Part shown: positions 26,094-34,704 of the stretch, piece after piece
Numbering within the stretch: the stretch's first letter is position 1
How the letters are laid out: each line of letters begins with the position of its first letter
NCBI GenBank assembly: GCA_022360015.1
Contig: JAKSDQ010000152.1
Coordinates: 1-64,000, forward strand
Direction of reading: 5' to 3'
DNA from: Cytophagales bacterium
GTDB taxonomy: Bacteria > Bacteroidota > Bacteroidia > Cytophagales > Cyclobacteriaceae
Length of the DNA: 64,000 nt
Notes under the pieces: model-generated
Seen by the model: the letters and a program-made list of their open reading frames with translations, nothing else
Told to the model about the DNA's origin: nothing
The model's database searches: none
Position numbers and translations under genes: made by a program

Positions 26094-26699
26094 ATGAATG
26101 CATTAAAATTAGATTTAACCAAAACCGACCGGGCTTACTACAAAGCCAAACAAACCCCTTCACTCCAGGAATTCGATGCCTACGATTATTTAACCATCCA
26201 GGGCCAAAGCGCACCAGAAGACAAATTGTTTACCAGTGCCATTGAGACTATTTACCCTGTTGCCTATGCTGTCAAATTTATCTGCAAAGACAGGGAAGAG
26301 GATTTTGTAGTTCCTAAAATGGAAGGTCAATGGTGGGTAGAGGATGACCGGCCTTTCGAGCAGGTACCCAGACACGAATGGCATTGGAGGTTGCTAATCC
26401 GCATGCCCGGGTTCGTAGACAAAACCACTTTTGAAATGGCCATTTCAAATTTAAAAACAAAGGGGAAAACTATCAGGCTGGAAGATGTGAAATTCGAACA
26501 AATCAATGAGGGCAAATGTATCCAGATGTTGCATATCGGATCCTATGAAGAAGAACAGGAGACCATTCGGCAGATTTTTCAGAAAATGCGGGAAGAAAAC
26601 CTGCAGATGAATGGTTATCACCATGAAATCTACCTATCTGACCCCATGAGAACCCCCGCGTGGAAGTTGAAAACGATTATCCGGTATCCGGTTAAGTAA
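26094..26699 (+). CDS. GyrI-like small-molecule-binding protein
   Basis: The 201-aa protein resembles the GyrI-like/SOUL effector-binding fold found alone or in AraC and MerR regulators. Visible parts are YYKAKQTPSLQEFDAYDYLT, AIETIYPVAYAVKF, ECIQMLHIGSYEEE-like strands and DPMRTPAWKLKTIIRYPVK at the C-terminus. Standalone members have been linked to detoxification of hydrophobic compounds or to ligand sequestration. It follows the WYL regulator on the same strand, a pairing common in Bacteroidota where WYL or AraC regulators sit beside GyrI-like proteins. Confidence 0.8.
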   Translation: MNALKLDLTKTDRAYYKAKQTPSLQEFDAYDYLTIQGQSAPEDKLFTSAIETIYPVAYAVKFICKDREEDFVVPKMEGQWWVEDDRPFEQVPRHEWHWRLLIRMPGFVDKTTFEMAISNLKTKGKTIRLEDVKFEQINEGKCIQMLHIGSYEEEQETIRQIFQKMREENLQMNGYHHEIYLSDPMRTPAWKLKTIIRYPVK

Positions 26700-26719
26700 T
26701 TGGTTTTGTTAACATATCA

Positions 26720-26839
26720 GGGTTTAAGGGAGGTAGCATACCCATCACCACCGGAAAGTATCATGCCGGAACGCATAAGCTGTCCATACAGGTGAACGGC
26801 AAAGTTGTGGGAGAAAAATCTTTTGAGCTGATTTTGTGA
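26720..26839 (+). pseudogene. C-terminal fragment of a lost exported protein
   Basis: An open stretch without its own start reads GSIPITTGKYHAGTHKLSIQ then VNGKVVGEKSFELIL and a stop. The beta-rich pattern looks like the last domain of a larger exported protein; no upstream part remains. The rest of the 26700-27221 spacer shows only the inverted repeat listed separately. Confidence 0.35.
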
Positions 26840-26905
26840 GACTTTGGAAATTCGTCTGTAGCTATTGCACTACGCAAGAATGCACCTGAATTCTCATCGG
26901 TGAAC

Positions 26906-27122
26906 TTCTTTGTGTCTTGGTCCTTTCATATAACTAAAGTTCTGTTATTTTCTTTGGATGGGAGCAACGCTGTTGGGAAACTACTATATAAGTAATTTGT
27001 AAATTATTGAATATCAAATATTTATGAATTAGTTATTCTTGTTAGATGTTTGGTCAATTGTCTGACCTTGGGGAACTTTGTGGTGAAACTAGTTAACCAC
27101 AAAGGCACCAAGACACAAAGAA
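26906..27122. repeat. Inverted repeat pair
   Basis: TTCTTTGTGTCTTGGT-CCTTT (26906-26926) is repeated inverted at 27101-27122 (complement TTCTTTGTGTCTTGGTGCCTTT), with about 175 bases of AT-rich noncoding DNA between. It could be a miniature element or a pair of short dispersed repeats. Confidence 0.4.
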
Positions 27123-27221
27123 TTTTGTCGAAAATGTTGTACAACACCGACTGACGTTCGCGTCACAGAGCGTTTTTTCTTAAATTAACGGCTATAGCAT
27201 TTAGGGGTGGCCCTCAGTGAA

Positions 27222-28580
27222 TCAATCCAGCATGTCCTCCAGCCGCGTGGGAAGGTTTTTCTCTACCCAGGCCGGATAGTTGCCATCATATCCCACCTTA
27301 CGTTGCAAAGCTTCGGTTTTTTGAAGGATATCCTCAATTACTTCTTTCGGCATAAACTTTTTCCTTTCGATGCGATCCACAATCACATTGACCTGATCGC
27401 GTATGCCTGACTCCGTTCCCCGCAGCCAGTCCTGATAATCAGCTTCCTGCCAATGGAGATGCTCGTCCATTACCTCCAGGGAAACGGCCTTGCTATGTTT
27501 TTGGGACTCCACGATGTTGCCCCTTCCGGTAACCGCATTCCCCAGGGCAAAAACATTATCATATCCTTCCAGTTGGCAGCTTTCATCCCGATTTACCCGG
27601 AATACTTGTCCATTTGCCGGAATTCCTTTAATCATTTCCGGTATACTGCCAATAGAGGAAATAAACAACGGGGCTTTAAATGTTTTCAGGGTATCAGGAA
27701 TAGGAACTACTTTACCATCAATAATTTCATTTTTTTGAAAGATAAGTCCTGTAAGCCGCTCGTCTTCAATCACTTTTTCTACCGGAGACCAGCATGGTTC
27801 AAATTTAAAAAGATACTTTCGAAGGAAATTGTCCAGTATTTTTTGCCTTACAGCCTGGGCCTTAACCAATTGCTCCGGTGAAGTGACAGGCGCAGAAGAA
27901 AGCGGCATATCAATGGCCCTGCGGCGATAAAAAAGTGTGCACCCTTTCAACCCAAGATCCCCGAGGGTAAAATTATGAGTCTCCAGGACTTTATCGATGC
28001 CCCTTTCGAGCTTAAACATATTGGTTTTTATGCCTTTTTGTTCCAGGGCTTTTTGTACGGTCTCAATCATGAGAATTTTCACCACATCCAGCGAAGCCAA
28101 CCCCCCTCCAATCACTGCTGCACCATCTTTTATTTCATGAGAAGGGCCCTGGTAGTCCGGCTCGTGATAATGGTTAAACCAATAAACATAAGGATTTTGA
28201 TAATAGAGCCCTTTCTTAACATAGTCATCAATTCCTGCAACCGGCAATGGACGGTCCCTCCACGCTCCGGTAGCCAGCAAAACTGCCGTAAAACCCCAGT
28301 TTTTCGCCACATCCTCAAAATCGACATCCCTGCCGAGCTGAACGCCAGGTACGAAACGTACATTCGGATCGTCAATTTTTTCGTTGATTTTAGCTTCTTC
28401 CTTGTCGCGCAGTTTTTCATGCCACTTGGGCAGGCCGTCTTCAATCTTTCCATAGGGCAAAATGTTTTGATCAAACACTACAACACGAAAGCCTCTTTTA
28501 GCAAGTTGATGTGCCGCTTCAGAGCCTGCCACAGCTCCGCCAAACACGGCAATAAAATGATGGCCGGAAAGATTCTCCAT
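27222..28580 (-). CDS. GltD-like FAD/NAD(P) oxidoreductase
   Basis: This 452-aa flavoprotein of the glutamate-synthase-small-subunit/ferredoxin-NADP reductase type reads FIAVFGGAVAGSEAAHQLAKRG (FAD site, GxGxxG variant), VLLATGAWRDRPLPVAGIDD, DGAAVIGGGLASLDVV (NAD(P) site) and YDNVFALGNAVTGRGNIVES (C-terminal FAD site). It follows korB by 49 bases on the same strand, so it is the third gene of the kor operon. It probably passes electrons between the oxidoreductase (via a ferredoxin) and NAD(P)H. That role is inferred from context. Confidence 0.82.
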   Translation of the reverse strand: MENLSGHHFIAVFGGAVAGSEAAHQLAKRGFRVVVFDQNILPYGKIEDGLPKWHEKLRDKEEAKINEKIDDPNVRFVPGVQLGRDVDFEDVAKNWGFTAVLLATGAWRDRPLPVAGIDDYVKKGLYYQNPYVYWFNHYHEPDYQGPSHEIKDGAAVIGGGLASLDVVKILMIETVQKALEQKGIKTNMFKLERGIDKVLETHNFTLGDLGLKGCTLFYRRRAIDMPLSSAPVTSPEQLVKAQAVRQKILDNFLRKYLFKFEPCWSPVEKVIEDERLTGLIFQKNEIIDGKVVPIPDTLKTFKAPLFISSIGSIPEMIKGIPANGQVFRVNRDESCQLEGYDNVFALGNAVTGRGNIVESQKHSKAVSLEVMDEHLHWQEADYQDWLRGTESGIRDQVNVIVDRIERKKFMPKEVIEDILQKTEALQRKVGYDGNYPAWVEKNLPTRLEDMLD

Positions 28581-28629
28581 GGCAAAAAAATAGGTTAAGT
28601 GAGTTATTTTAATTGACGCTTAGGTCAGA

Positions 28630-29670
28630 TTACTTTACTTCCCACGTATTCCCACTATGCAATAAAGCCTCTACATTACTAAATTTAGCATTTTCTTTAC
28701 TTAATTCATACTGCTGCCTGGTCAAATCATCATATGTAGGTGCTTCAACAGCCCGGATGATGCCCAGTGCCATTGGAAAATGGGGGGGTTGCATTTGAAT
28801 AAGCAGCATGTGCAGCATGATGTCCTCCTCATGCGCATCATGAATTAAAATATCCTCCTCCGTAATTCCATTTTCGCCCAGGGTAACCACCTCCGGCTTA
28901 AAGCCATTTAACCGGATACCTTTGTTTTTCTCTTTACCGAAAAGCATGGGCTCACCATGTTCCAGATGCAATTGGAAGTCATCTTTATTTTCTTTGGCGG
29001 TAATGGCGCCGTGGGTTTTATCATTGAAAATAACACAGTTTTGCAATATTTCTATGAGTGAGGTACCCTTGTGTTTTGAGGACTCCACAAAAATCCGCGT
29101 CATCAGCTTCGGGTTGGTATCAATCGTTCGCGCAAAAAAAGTTCCACGGGCACCCAATGCCAGCTCTCCGGCACTGAATGGCCTGTCAATACCACCCATG
29201 GGAGTGGATTTGGTCACCAGGCCCAGTTTTGAAGTAGGCGAAAGCTGCCCTTTGGTCAGCCCGTATATTTCATTGTTGAACAATAAAATGTTAATATCGA
29301 TGTTTCTCCGTATGGCATGAATGAAATGATTGCCACCGATCGCCAGGGAGTCCCCGTCACCGGTAATTTCCCATACACTTAAATCCGGGTTACTCAATTT
29401 AACCCCCGAGGCAACAGCAGGTGCTCTTCCATGAATGGTATGGAAACCATAGGTACTCATATAATAGGGAAAACGGGCCGCACAACCGATACCGGAAATA
29501 AATGCAAAATCTTCCTTTTTCAGGTCCAATTGTGGCAGGGCATTTTGCATAGCCGATAAAATGGCATAATCACCGCAACCCGGACACCACCTCACCAACT
29601 GATCGCTGGTGAAATCTTTTTTTGTAAGCTGTGGGTTTATGTGAAGCGTTTCTGTTGCATTTATTGCCAT
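28630..29670 (-). CDS. korB: 2-oxoacid:ferredoxin oxidoreductase, beta subunit
   Basis: The 346-aa beta subunit of a 2-oxoglutarate-type ferredoxin oxidoreductase has LVRWCPGCGDYAILSA (conserved CxGC near the start) and the thiamine diphosphate/Mg site EITGDGDSLAIGGNHFIHA through LLFNNEIYGLTKGQ. IGCAARFPYYMSTYG is also typical. It catalyses oxidative decarboxylation of a 2-oxoacid to acyl-CoA with reduction of ferredoxin, together with KorA. The gene starts 12 bases after korA ends, so they are translated from one mRNA. Specificity for 2-oxoglutarate over pyruvate is inferred from the two-subunit layout. Confidence 0.9.
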   Translation of the reverse strand: MAINATETLHINPQLTKKDFTSDQLVRWCPGCGDYAILSAMQNALPQLDLKKEDFAFISGIGCAARFPYYMSTYGFHTIHGRAPAVASGVKLSNPDLSVWEITGDGDSLAIGGNHFIHAIRRNIDINILLFNNEIYGLTKGQLSPTSKLGLVTKSTPMGGIDRPFSAGELALGARGTFFARTIDTNPKLMTRIFVESSKHKGTSLIEILQNCVIFNDKTHGAITAKENKDDFQLHLEHGEPMLFGKEKNKGIRLNGFKPEVVTLGENGITEEDILIHDAHEEDIMLHMLLIQMQPPHFPMALGIIRAVEAPTYDDLTRQQYELSKENAKFSNVEALLHSGNTWEVK

Positions 29671-29681
29671 CGTTTTCCTGG

Positions 29682-31523
29682 TTATAAAAGTTCAATAATC
29701 TTTTCTTTCAACTCCATTACCGTAAATGGTAATCCCTGTATCTTGTTGTATTGTTCAATTTTGACGTGGGGAAACAAGCTTCGCAGGTAAGCTGCAAATT
29801 GCCCCATGTTCAATTCGCACACCAGAAGCTTTTCATATTGATTAAATATAGCCTCTGTATTTTTGGGCAAGGGGTTAAGATAATTAAAATGGACAAGATC
29901 CACCTCTTTGCCGGCATGCTGCAGTTGTTTAACTGCCGTAAGCAAAGAGCCATAAGTACTTCCCCATCCTACAACCAGCACCTTACCCGACCCGGAACCG
30001 ATCACCTTTTGTTCCGGAATAAATTCAGCAACCCTGTTTACTTTCTCCTGCCTGGTCTTAACCATCAATTCATGGTTACCCGGATCATACGAAACATTGC
30101 CGGTAATATTTTCCTTTTCCAAACCTCCGATCCGGTGTTCCATTCCTTCAGTGCCCGGTATAGCCCAGTAACGGGATAATTTATTTTCATCCCGGTGATA
30201 AGGCTGGAAGTCCTGACCATTTAACTCCGCATGTGGAATGTTGATTTCAGGTAATTCCGCAAACGACGGTATTTTCCAGGGCTCGGAGCCATTGGCTAAG
30301 TAACCATCTGACAAAAATATCACCGGGGTCATGTGCTCCACGGTTAGTTTAGCTGCCTGAACAGCAAATGAAAAACAGTTCGAAGGCGTGTTGGGTGCTA
30401 TAACAATAACCGGGCAATCGCTGTTTCTGCCAAACATGACTAAATTGAAATCAGCCTGTTCGGTTTTAGTAGGCAATCCTGTCGAAGGTCCACCTCTTTG
30501 TACATCAATGACTACCAATGGCAATTCCACCATGGCAGCGAGGCCTATGGCTTCGCCTTTTAAAGCGATTCCAGGCCCTGCAGAGGCTGTCACACCCAAT
30601 GCTCCGGCATAGCTGGCGCCTATGGCTGAACACACGGCGGCTATTTCATCTTCAGCCTGAAATGTGGTCACCCCCAGATTTTTATATTTTGACAATTCAT
30701 GTAAAATATCAGACGCCGGGGTGATGGGGTAGGAGCCGAAAAACATTTTTTTATCCATCTTCTCTGCTGCCGCCATAAATCCCCACGCCGTAGCCTGATT
30801 GCCTGAAATATGCCGGTATTTTCCCGGATTAATTTTTGCCGCAGGTACTTTGTAATTGGAAGGTAAAGCCTCCACTGTTTCTGCATAATAATATCCTGCC
30901 CGCAGCGCCTTGGAATTGGCATCGACCAACAAAGGTGCATTTTTAAATTTTTTCTGCAAAAACTCCAGGGTCTGGTCCATCGACCGGTCAAACAACCAAT
31001 AGGCAATGCCCAGCGCAAACATATTTTTACAACGTACAATACTTTTATTATCGAGGGCAATGCCCTGAAGCGCTGTTTTTGTTAAAGAGGTAATGGGTGC
31101 TTCTATTATATGATAAGCCTGCAAGGAGCCATTTTCAAGAGGATTGCTCTCATAACCCGCCCTTTTGAAAGTTCTTTCTTCAAATGAGTCGGAGTCAATG
31201 ATGATATTTCCCCCTTTTCTGACCCATTGAAGATTGGATTTCAAGGCTGCAGGATTCATGGACACAAGTACGTCAGCCTCATCACCAGGTGTAAAAATAT
31301 CGATCTTACCAATTTGTACCTGAAATCCGGATACGCCCTCCACAGTACCCTGGGGTGCCCTGATTTCAGCAGGAAAATCCGGGAACGTCGCCAGATCATT
31401 ACCCAGCAAAGCCGAGGTAAAAGTGAATTGAGACCCTGTCAATTGCATGCCATCCCCGGAGTCACCCGCAAAGCGGATCACAACTTTTTCAAGTTCTACC
31501 GATTGTTGTTTGCCAGACATCAC
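29682..31523 (-). CDS. korA: 2-oxoacid:ferredoxin oxidoreductase, alpha (gamma-alpha) subunit
   Basis: The 613-aa subunit has the gamma domain at the N-terminus (about 10-195: VVIRFAGDSGDGMQLTG, FPDFPAEIRAPQGTVEGVSG). The pyrimidine-binding alpha domain follows (about 235-440: GNQATAWGFMAAAEKM, YPITPASDILHELSKY, QAEDEIAAVCSAIGASYAGA, TASAGPGIALKGE). A C-terminal domain II (VLVVGWGSTYGSLLTAV) ends it. The gamma-alpha fusion with a separate beta subunit is the standard KorAB form. First gene of the korA-korB-flavoprotein operon. No ferredoxin gene is adjacent. Confidence 0.92.
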   Translation of the reverse strand: MMSGKQQSVELEKVVIRFAGDSGDGMQLTGSQFTFTSALLGNDLATFPDFPAEIRAPQGTVEGVSGFQVQIGKIDIFTPGDEADVLVSMNPAALKSNLQWVRKGGNIIIDSDSFEERTFKRAGYESNPLENGSLQAYHIIEAPITSLTKTALQGIALDNKSIVRCKNMFALGIAYWLFDRSMDQTLEFLQKKFKNAPLLVDANSKALRAGYYYAETVEALPSNYKVPAAKINPGKYRHISGNQATAWGFMAAAEKMDKKMFFGSYPITPASDILHELSKYKNLGVTTFQAEDEIAAVCSAIGASYAGALGVTASAGPGIALKGEAIGLAAMVELPLVVIDVQRGGPSTGLPTKTEQADFNLVMFGRNSDCPVIVIAPNTPSNCFSFAVQAAKLTVEHMTPVIFLSDGYLANGSEPWKIPSFAELPEINIPHAELNGQDFQPYHRDENKLSRYWAIPGTEGMEHRIGGLEKENITGNVSYDPGNHELMVKTRQEKVNRVAEFIPEQKVIGSGSGKVLVVGWGSTYGSLLTAVKQLQHAGKEVDLVHFNYLNPLPKNTEAIFNQYEKLLVCELNMGQFAAYLRSLFPHVKIEQYNKIQGLPFTVMELKEKIIELL

Positions 31524-31787
31524 AATAAGCTTATTTGTTAGTTTTATCTATAATATACAGAAAATACCTCGATATAGCCTAACAATTACCGGATCAAAAT
31601 AATTTCTTTATGTGAAATTACTTCATAAAATCCAGAAAACTATCGATTGCTCCATCAATTTTAGTAGAAAATCAAAGATCAATGGTTGTTTATGCACCTC
31701 ATAAAGACCCTCCAGCCGTTATTCAATATTTGGTTAAAAGCCTTAAAATTAATTATTTGCACATCTATAAATAGGTATTAAACAGCA

Positions 31788-32555
31788 ATGAGCTACCTGG
31801 AATTACAACCGAACAACAAATTCAGCAATCTCATTGATTGCTACTGGACATCCAAAGAGCCAATATCCGGTGTACACCGGGTGCTGCCTGACGGTTGCGC
31901 CGATCTTATTTTTAATTTTGGAGAAGCTGTAATCAATTTTTCTGATAATCAAATCTCCGTTGGCAAAGAGAGCATCGCCGCAGTGGGTATGATGACAACA
32001 TACAGGGATGTGTTTTCGCAGCATGGTGGTGACTTACTGGGTATCCGATTCAAAAGTGGTTGTCTGAGTTTATTAACCAATGCTTCATTAAGTGAGCTAA
32101 AAAACACAACTATCCAGGCAGATGAAATCATACCGGCATTTAATAAAGTTTTCCTGGAAAAGTTGTATCATACCAGTGGCACCGAAAAACGCATAGTTCT
32201 GATAGAAAAAATGCTCAGTCACCTTCTCATCAATTCCCAGATAACAAACGATAAGTTGATAAGCTCAGTCACTGATTTAATACTTCAGTCCAAAGGACAA
32301 ATGCGGATCGGGGACATTGCTAACTCAGTCTGCATTGGCCCCAGGCAATTACAAAGACGTTTTGAAACCAGAGTGGGTATCGGCTTAAAAGAATATGCGA
32401 GGGTCATCAGGTTTATCAACACCTCAGATACCCTTAAAAACGCTCCGCAAAAAAGCATCCTGGAGATAGCCTTCGAAAATGGCTATTATGATCACGCCCA
32501 CCTGAGTAATGACTTTATGCACATGGCGGGCTTTCTGCCTTCAACTTTGAGATAA
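31788..32555 (+). CDS. AraC family regulator with DUF6597-like N-terminus
   Basis: The 255-aa protein has an N-terminal sensing domain starting MSYLELQPNNKFSNLIDCYW and HRVLPDGCADLIFNFG, typical of DUF6597. The C-terminal double helix-turn-helix of AraC type spans about 165-255 (RIGDIANSVCIGPRQLQRRF, EIAFENGYYDHAHLSNDF). It lies divergent from the kor operon and 62 bases ahead of a VOC protein gene that it may control. Ligand unknown. Confidence 0.85.
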   Translation: MSYLELQPNNKFSNLIDCYWTSKEPISGVHRVLPDGCADLIFNFGEAVINFSDNQISVGKESIAAVGMMTTYRDVFSQHGGDLLGIRFKSGCLSLLTNASLSELKNTTIQADEIIPAFNKVFLEKLYHTSGTEKRIVLIEKMLSHLLINSQITNDKLISSVTDLILQSKGQMRIGDIANSVCIGPRQLQRRFETRVGIGLKEYARVIRFINTSDTLKNAPQKSILEIAFENGYYDHAHLSNDFMHMAGFLPSTLR

Positions 32556-32616
32556 TGTCGATTTTTTACAAAGCATAAGAAAATGGTCTATCTTAACTTT
32601 GCCCTAAAAAATTACC

Positions 32617-33006
32617 ATGGAATTACAATCTCTCACACCGAACCTTATGGTTAAAAACGTCAATGAAACACTGGACTTTTACAGGAATATACTGGGTTTT
32701 AAATTACTGCAGACAGTTCCGGAAGAAGGCACTTTCGATTGGGGCTTTGTACAAAAAGATGGCGTCTTGATTATGTTTCAAAAAGACAACTCAATACGCG
32801 AAGAATATCCGGAGCTAAAAAATTATCAGGAAGGGGGAGCGCTAACATTGTATATCAAAGTAAATGACTTACAGGAATGGTATGGGCAAATCAAAGACAA
32901 AACCAATGTAATCAAGCCCATGAAAAAAACATTTTACGGGGCCAATGAATTTGCCATTCAGGACTTGAACGGATTCATATTGACATTTTCAGATATCCTG
33001 ACATAA
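32617..33006 (+). CDS. VOC family (glyoxalase-like) protein
   Basis: The 129-aa protein has one vicinal-oxygen-chelate fold: SLTPNLMVKNVNETLDFYRN, DWGFVQKDGVLIMFQKD, GGALTLYIKVNDLQEWYGQI and FAIQDLNGFILTFSD. Such proteins are lyases, dioxygenases or bleomycin-resistance-like binders; the substrate cannot be inferred. It follows the AraC regulator on the same strand with a 61-base gap. Confidence 0.82.
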   Translation: MELQSLTPNLMVKNVNETLDFYRNILGFKLLQTVPEEGTFDWGFVQKDGVLIMFQKDNSIREEYPELKNYQEGGALTLYIKVNDLQEWYGQIKDKTNVIKPMKKTFYGANEFAIQDLNGFILTFSDILT

Positions 33007-33256
33007 AGCCAGGGGAAAAAATATGGGCTGACCGCACTTTTAAGCCGGCTCCAAGGTAAAATCAGGTAATCTTAATATTTTGCCTCCTTACATAGCTGAT
33101 AAACCCATGCGCTCAGTGGGTTTTCAATATTTTTTTCGGACTTTACCCGGAGAAGAACACGGGCAAGTAGTGATTTAATCATGATTTTGATTAAATTCAC
33201 CATTACCAAATGAAAGCCAAAAGATTCTGTGAACCAAAATTAGCCTCCGTTAACCC

Positions 33257-33697
33257 ATGAAAAGACACGATAGTCTTGTACCACTTTCAAAATTTCACAG
33301 AAGTGTGTTATTCCTGGCGCTTGTTGCCAAAAAAAATGCCCCACCGGTTAAAGGATACCCAACTACCCCGGAAGGAAAAAAGGACTACGCCCTGGCCTTT
33401 TATAAAAACCGTCTCAATGATCACTTTCAACTGGAAGAGGAAAAACTGCTCCCGGCAGTGCGGGGCAAAGACAAGAGTTTAGATAAACTGGTGGAAGAAA
33501 TTCTCCTGGAACGCCAAAAATTAAGAAAACTTTTCGACCAACTTCAAAACAGCAATGACCTCGAATTTGATTTGGATAACCTGGGAAAGGCCCTGGAAAA
33601 GCACATACGCAGGGAGGAGCGGCAATTATTTCAGCAGGTCCAGCAGACACTTACACCTATGGAAATGAATCAACTGCGATTTACGTTGGAGTCATAG
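33257..33697 (+). CDS. Hemerythrin-like protein with one ligand position changed
   Basis: The 146-aa HHE-type four-helix bundle shows candidate di-iron ligands His14 (KFHRSVLF), His56 and Glu60 (NDHFQLEEEKLLP), His116 and Glu120 (EKHIRREERQLF). The fourth-helix position usually His in L-x-E-H-x-x-L-R reads LLERQKLRKL, so one histidine (about residue 86) is Arg. Members bind O2 or NO or act in iron and redox stress; the loss may weaken diiron binding. Monocistronic. Confidence 0.78.
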   Translation: MKRHDSLVPLSKFHRSVLFLALVAKKNAPPVKGYPTTPEGKKDYALAFYKNRLNDHFQLEEEKLLPAVRGKDKSLDKLVEEILLERQKLRKLFDQLQNSNDLEFDLDNLGKALEKHIRREERQLFQQVQQTLTPMEMNQLRFTLES

Positions 33698-33855
33698 TCA
33701 TACCCGGGCTTCAATTTATAGCAGGAGCTGCTTATGCTTATCCCCCACAAAGTAGCTTTGTAAGGATATTTAAGGGCAATCACGGCCAGCCGGGGAATTG
33801 TGCGACTGCCCTGAAGAACCCTTGCCATTTAATAACCTTGCTTTAAATAAAGCGT

Positions 33856-34047
33856 TTGACCAAACATATAAATGACTTACGAATAGTTTTACAGGAATGG
33901 ATGAATAACACCTGCGACAATATTCCGGAGAATCTTACAAAGGACCGGTATACCGGAGACACCGGTCAAAGAATTGACACTGCCTATCGAATCAGGGGTG
34001 AAATGCCGGGTAAAGCCAACAATGTCGAAAACATTAACAGAGACTGA
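33856..34047 (+). CDS. Doubtful short ORF (63 aa)
   Basis: The TTG-started frame reads MTKHINDLRIVLQEWMNNTC and then a charged, low-information tail. No family is recognised and there is no clear ribosome-binding site. It sits in the spacer before the pentapeptide gene and may be chance or a relic. Confidence 0.2.
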   Translation: MTKHINDLRIVLQEWMNNTCDNIPENLTKDRYTGDTGQRIDTAYRIRGEMPGKANNVENINRD

Positions 34048-34074
34048 ATAATAGTAAACTTAACTTCATTTATC

Positions 34075-34632
34075 TTGGACGAAAATCAATTTAAAAACCT
34101 GCAACCATCGAGCACATTGTATGCGAATCAGTCTTACGAAGGGGCAGACTTTCGTAGCTGTGACTTTTCGAACAGCGATTTTTCCGATTCATTTTTTGAA
34201 AACTGTAAATTTGTGGATTGCAACTTAAGCAACCTGAAAATGATCCATACGAAATTTCAGGAGGTAACCTTTATCCGGTGTAAACTTGCCGGGCTTAATT
34301 TTTCACAAATAAGCAAAATACTGCTATCTGTCAAGTTTTTGGATAGTAATCTCGCCTTTTGTAATTTCCCTGACCTGAATTTGAGTGATACAAAATTTGT
34401 TAATTGCCAACTTAATGGCTGTGATTTCTTAGACACAAATCTCAAAAATGCACTATTTGAAAACACCAGCCTTCCTGGGACGCAGTTCGATCATTGTGAT
34501 CTAAGTGGTGCGGATTTCAGATCGGCAAGGGATTTTGTTATCAATCTGGAAGGCAATAAACTCGATAAGGCGATTTTTTCATTGCAGGGTGCTTTGACTT
34601 TTCTTGAAACACTAAATATAATTATAGAATGA
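34075..34632 (+). CDS. Pentapeptide-repeat protein
   Basis: The 185-aa protein consists mostly of pentapeptide repeats A(D/N)LxX: GADFRSCDFSNSDFSDSFFE, NCKFVDCNLSNLKM, LNLSDTKFVNCQLNGCDFLD, CDLSGADFRSARDF. They would fold into a right-handed quadrilateral beta-helix, a DNA-mimic shape seen in Qnr/McbG-type gyrase-protecting proteins. Most genomic members have no known role. The start is TTG 34075, the first codon of the frame. A purine-rich GGGGTCAGGAGAGAGGAG tract follows the stop. Confidence 0.82.
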   Translation: MDENQFKNLQPSSTLYANQSYEGADFRSCDFSNSDFSDSFFENCKFVDCNLSNLKMIHTKFQEVTFIRCKLAGLNFSQISKILLSVKFLDSNLAFCNFPDLNLSDTKFVNCQLNGCDFLDTNLKNALFENTSLPGTQFDHCDLSGADFRSARDFVINLEGNKLDKAIFSLQGALTFLETLNIIIE

Positions 34633-34704
34633 GGAGCCAGGCCAGGGGTCAGGAGAGAGGAGAGAGGGGTCAGTGTATAGTATGGTGGTTTTTTTGTAAG
34701 GTGG

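Noticed and set aside
34632-34700. Purine-rich GGGGTCAGGAGAGAGGAG tract as a regulatory element
   Set aside because: Low-complexity sequence after a stop codon, with no dyad or conserved signal visible.
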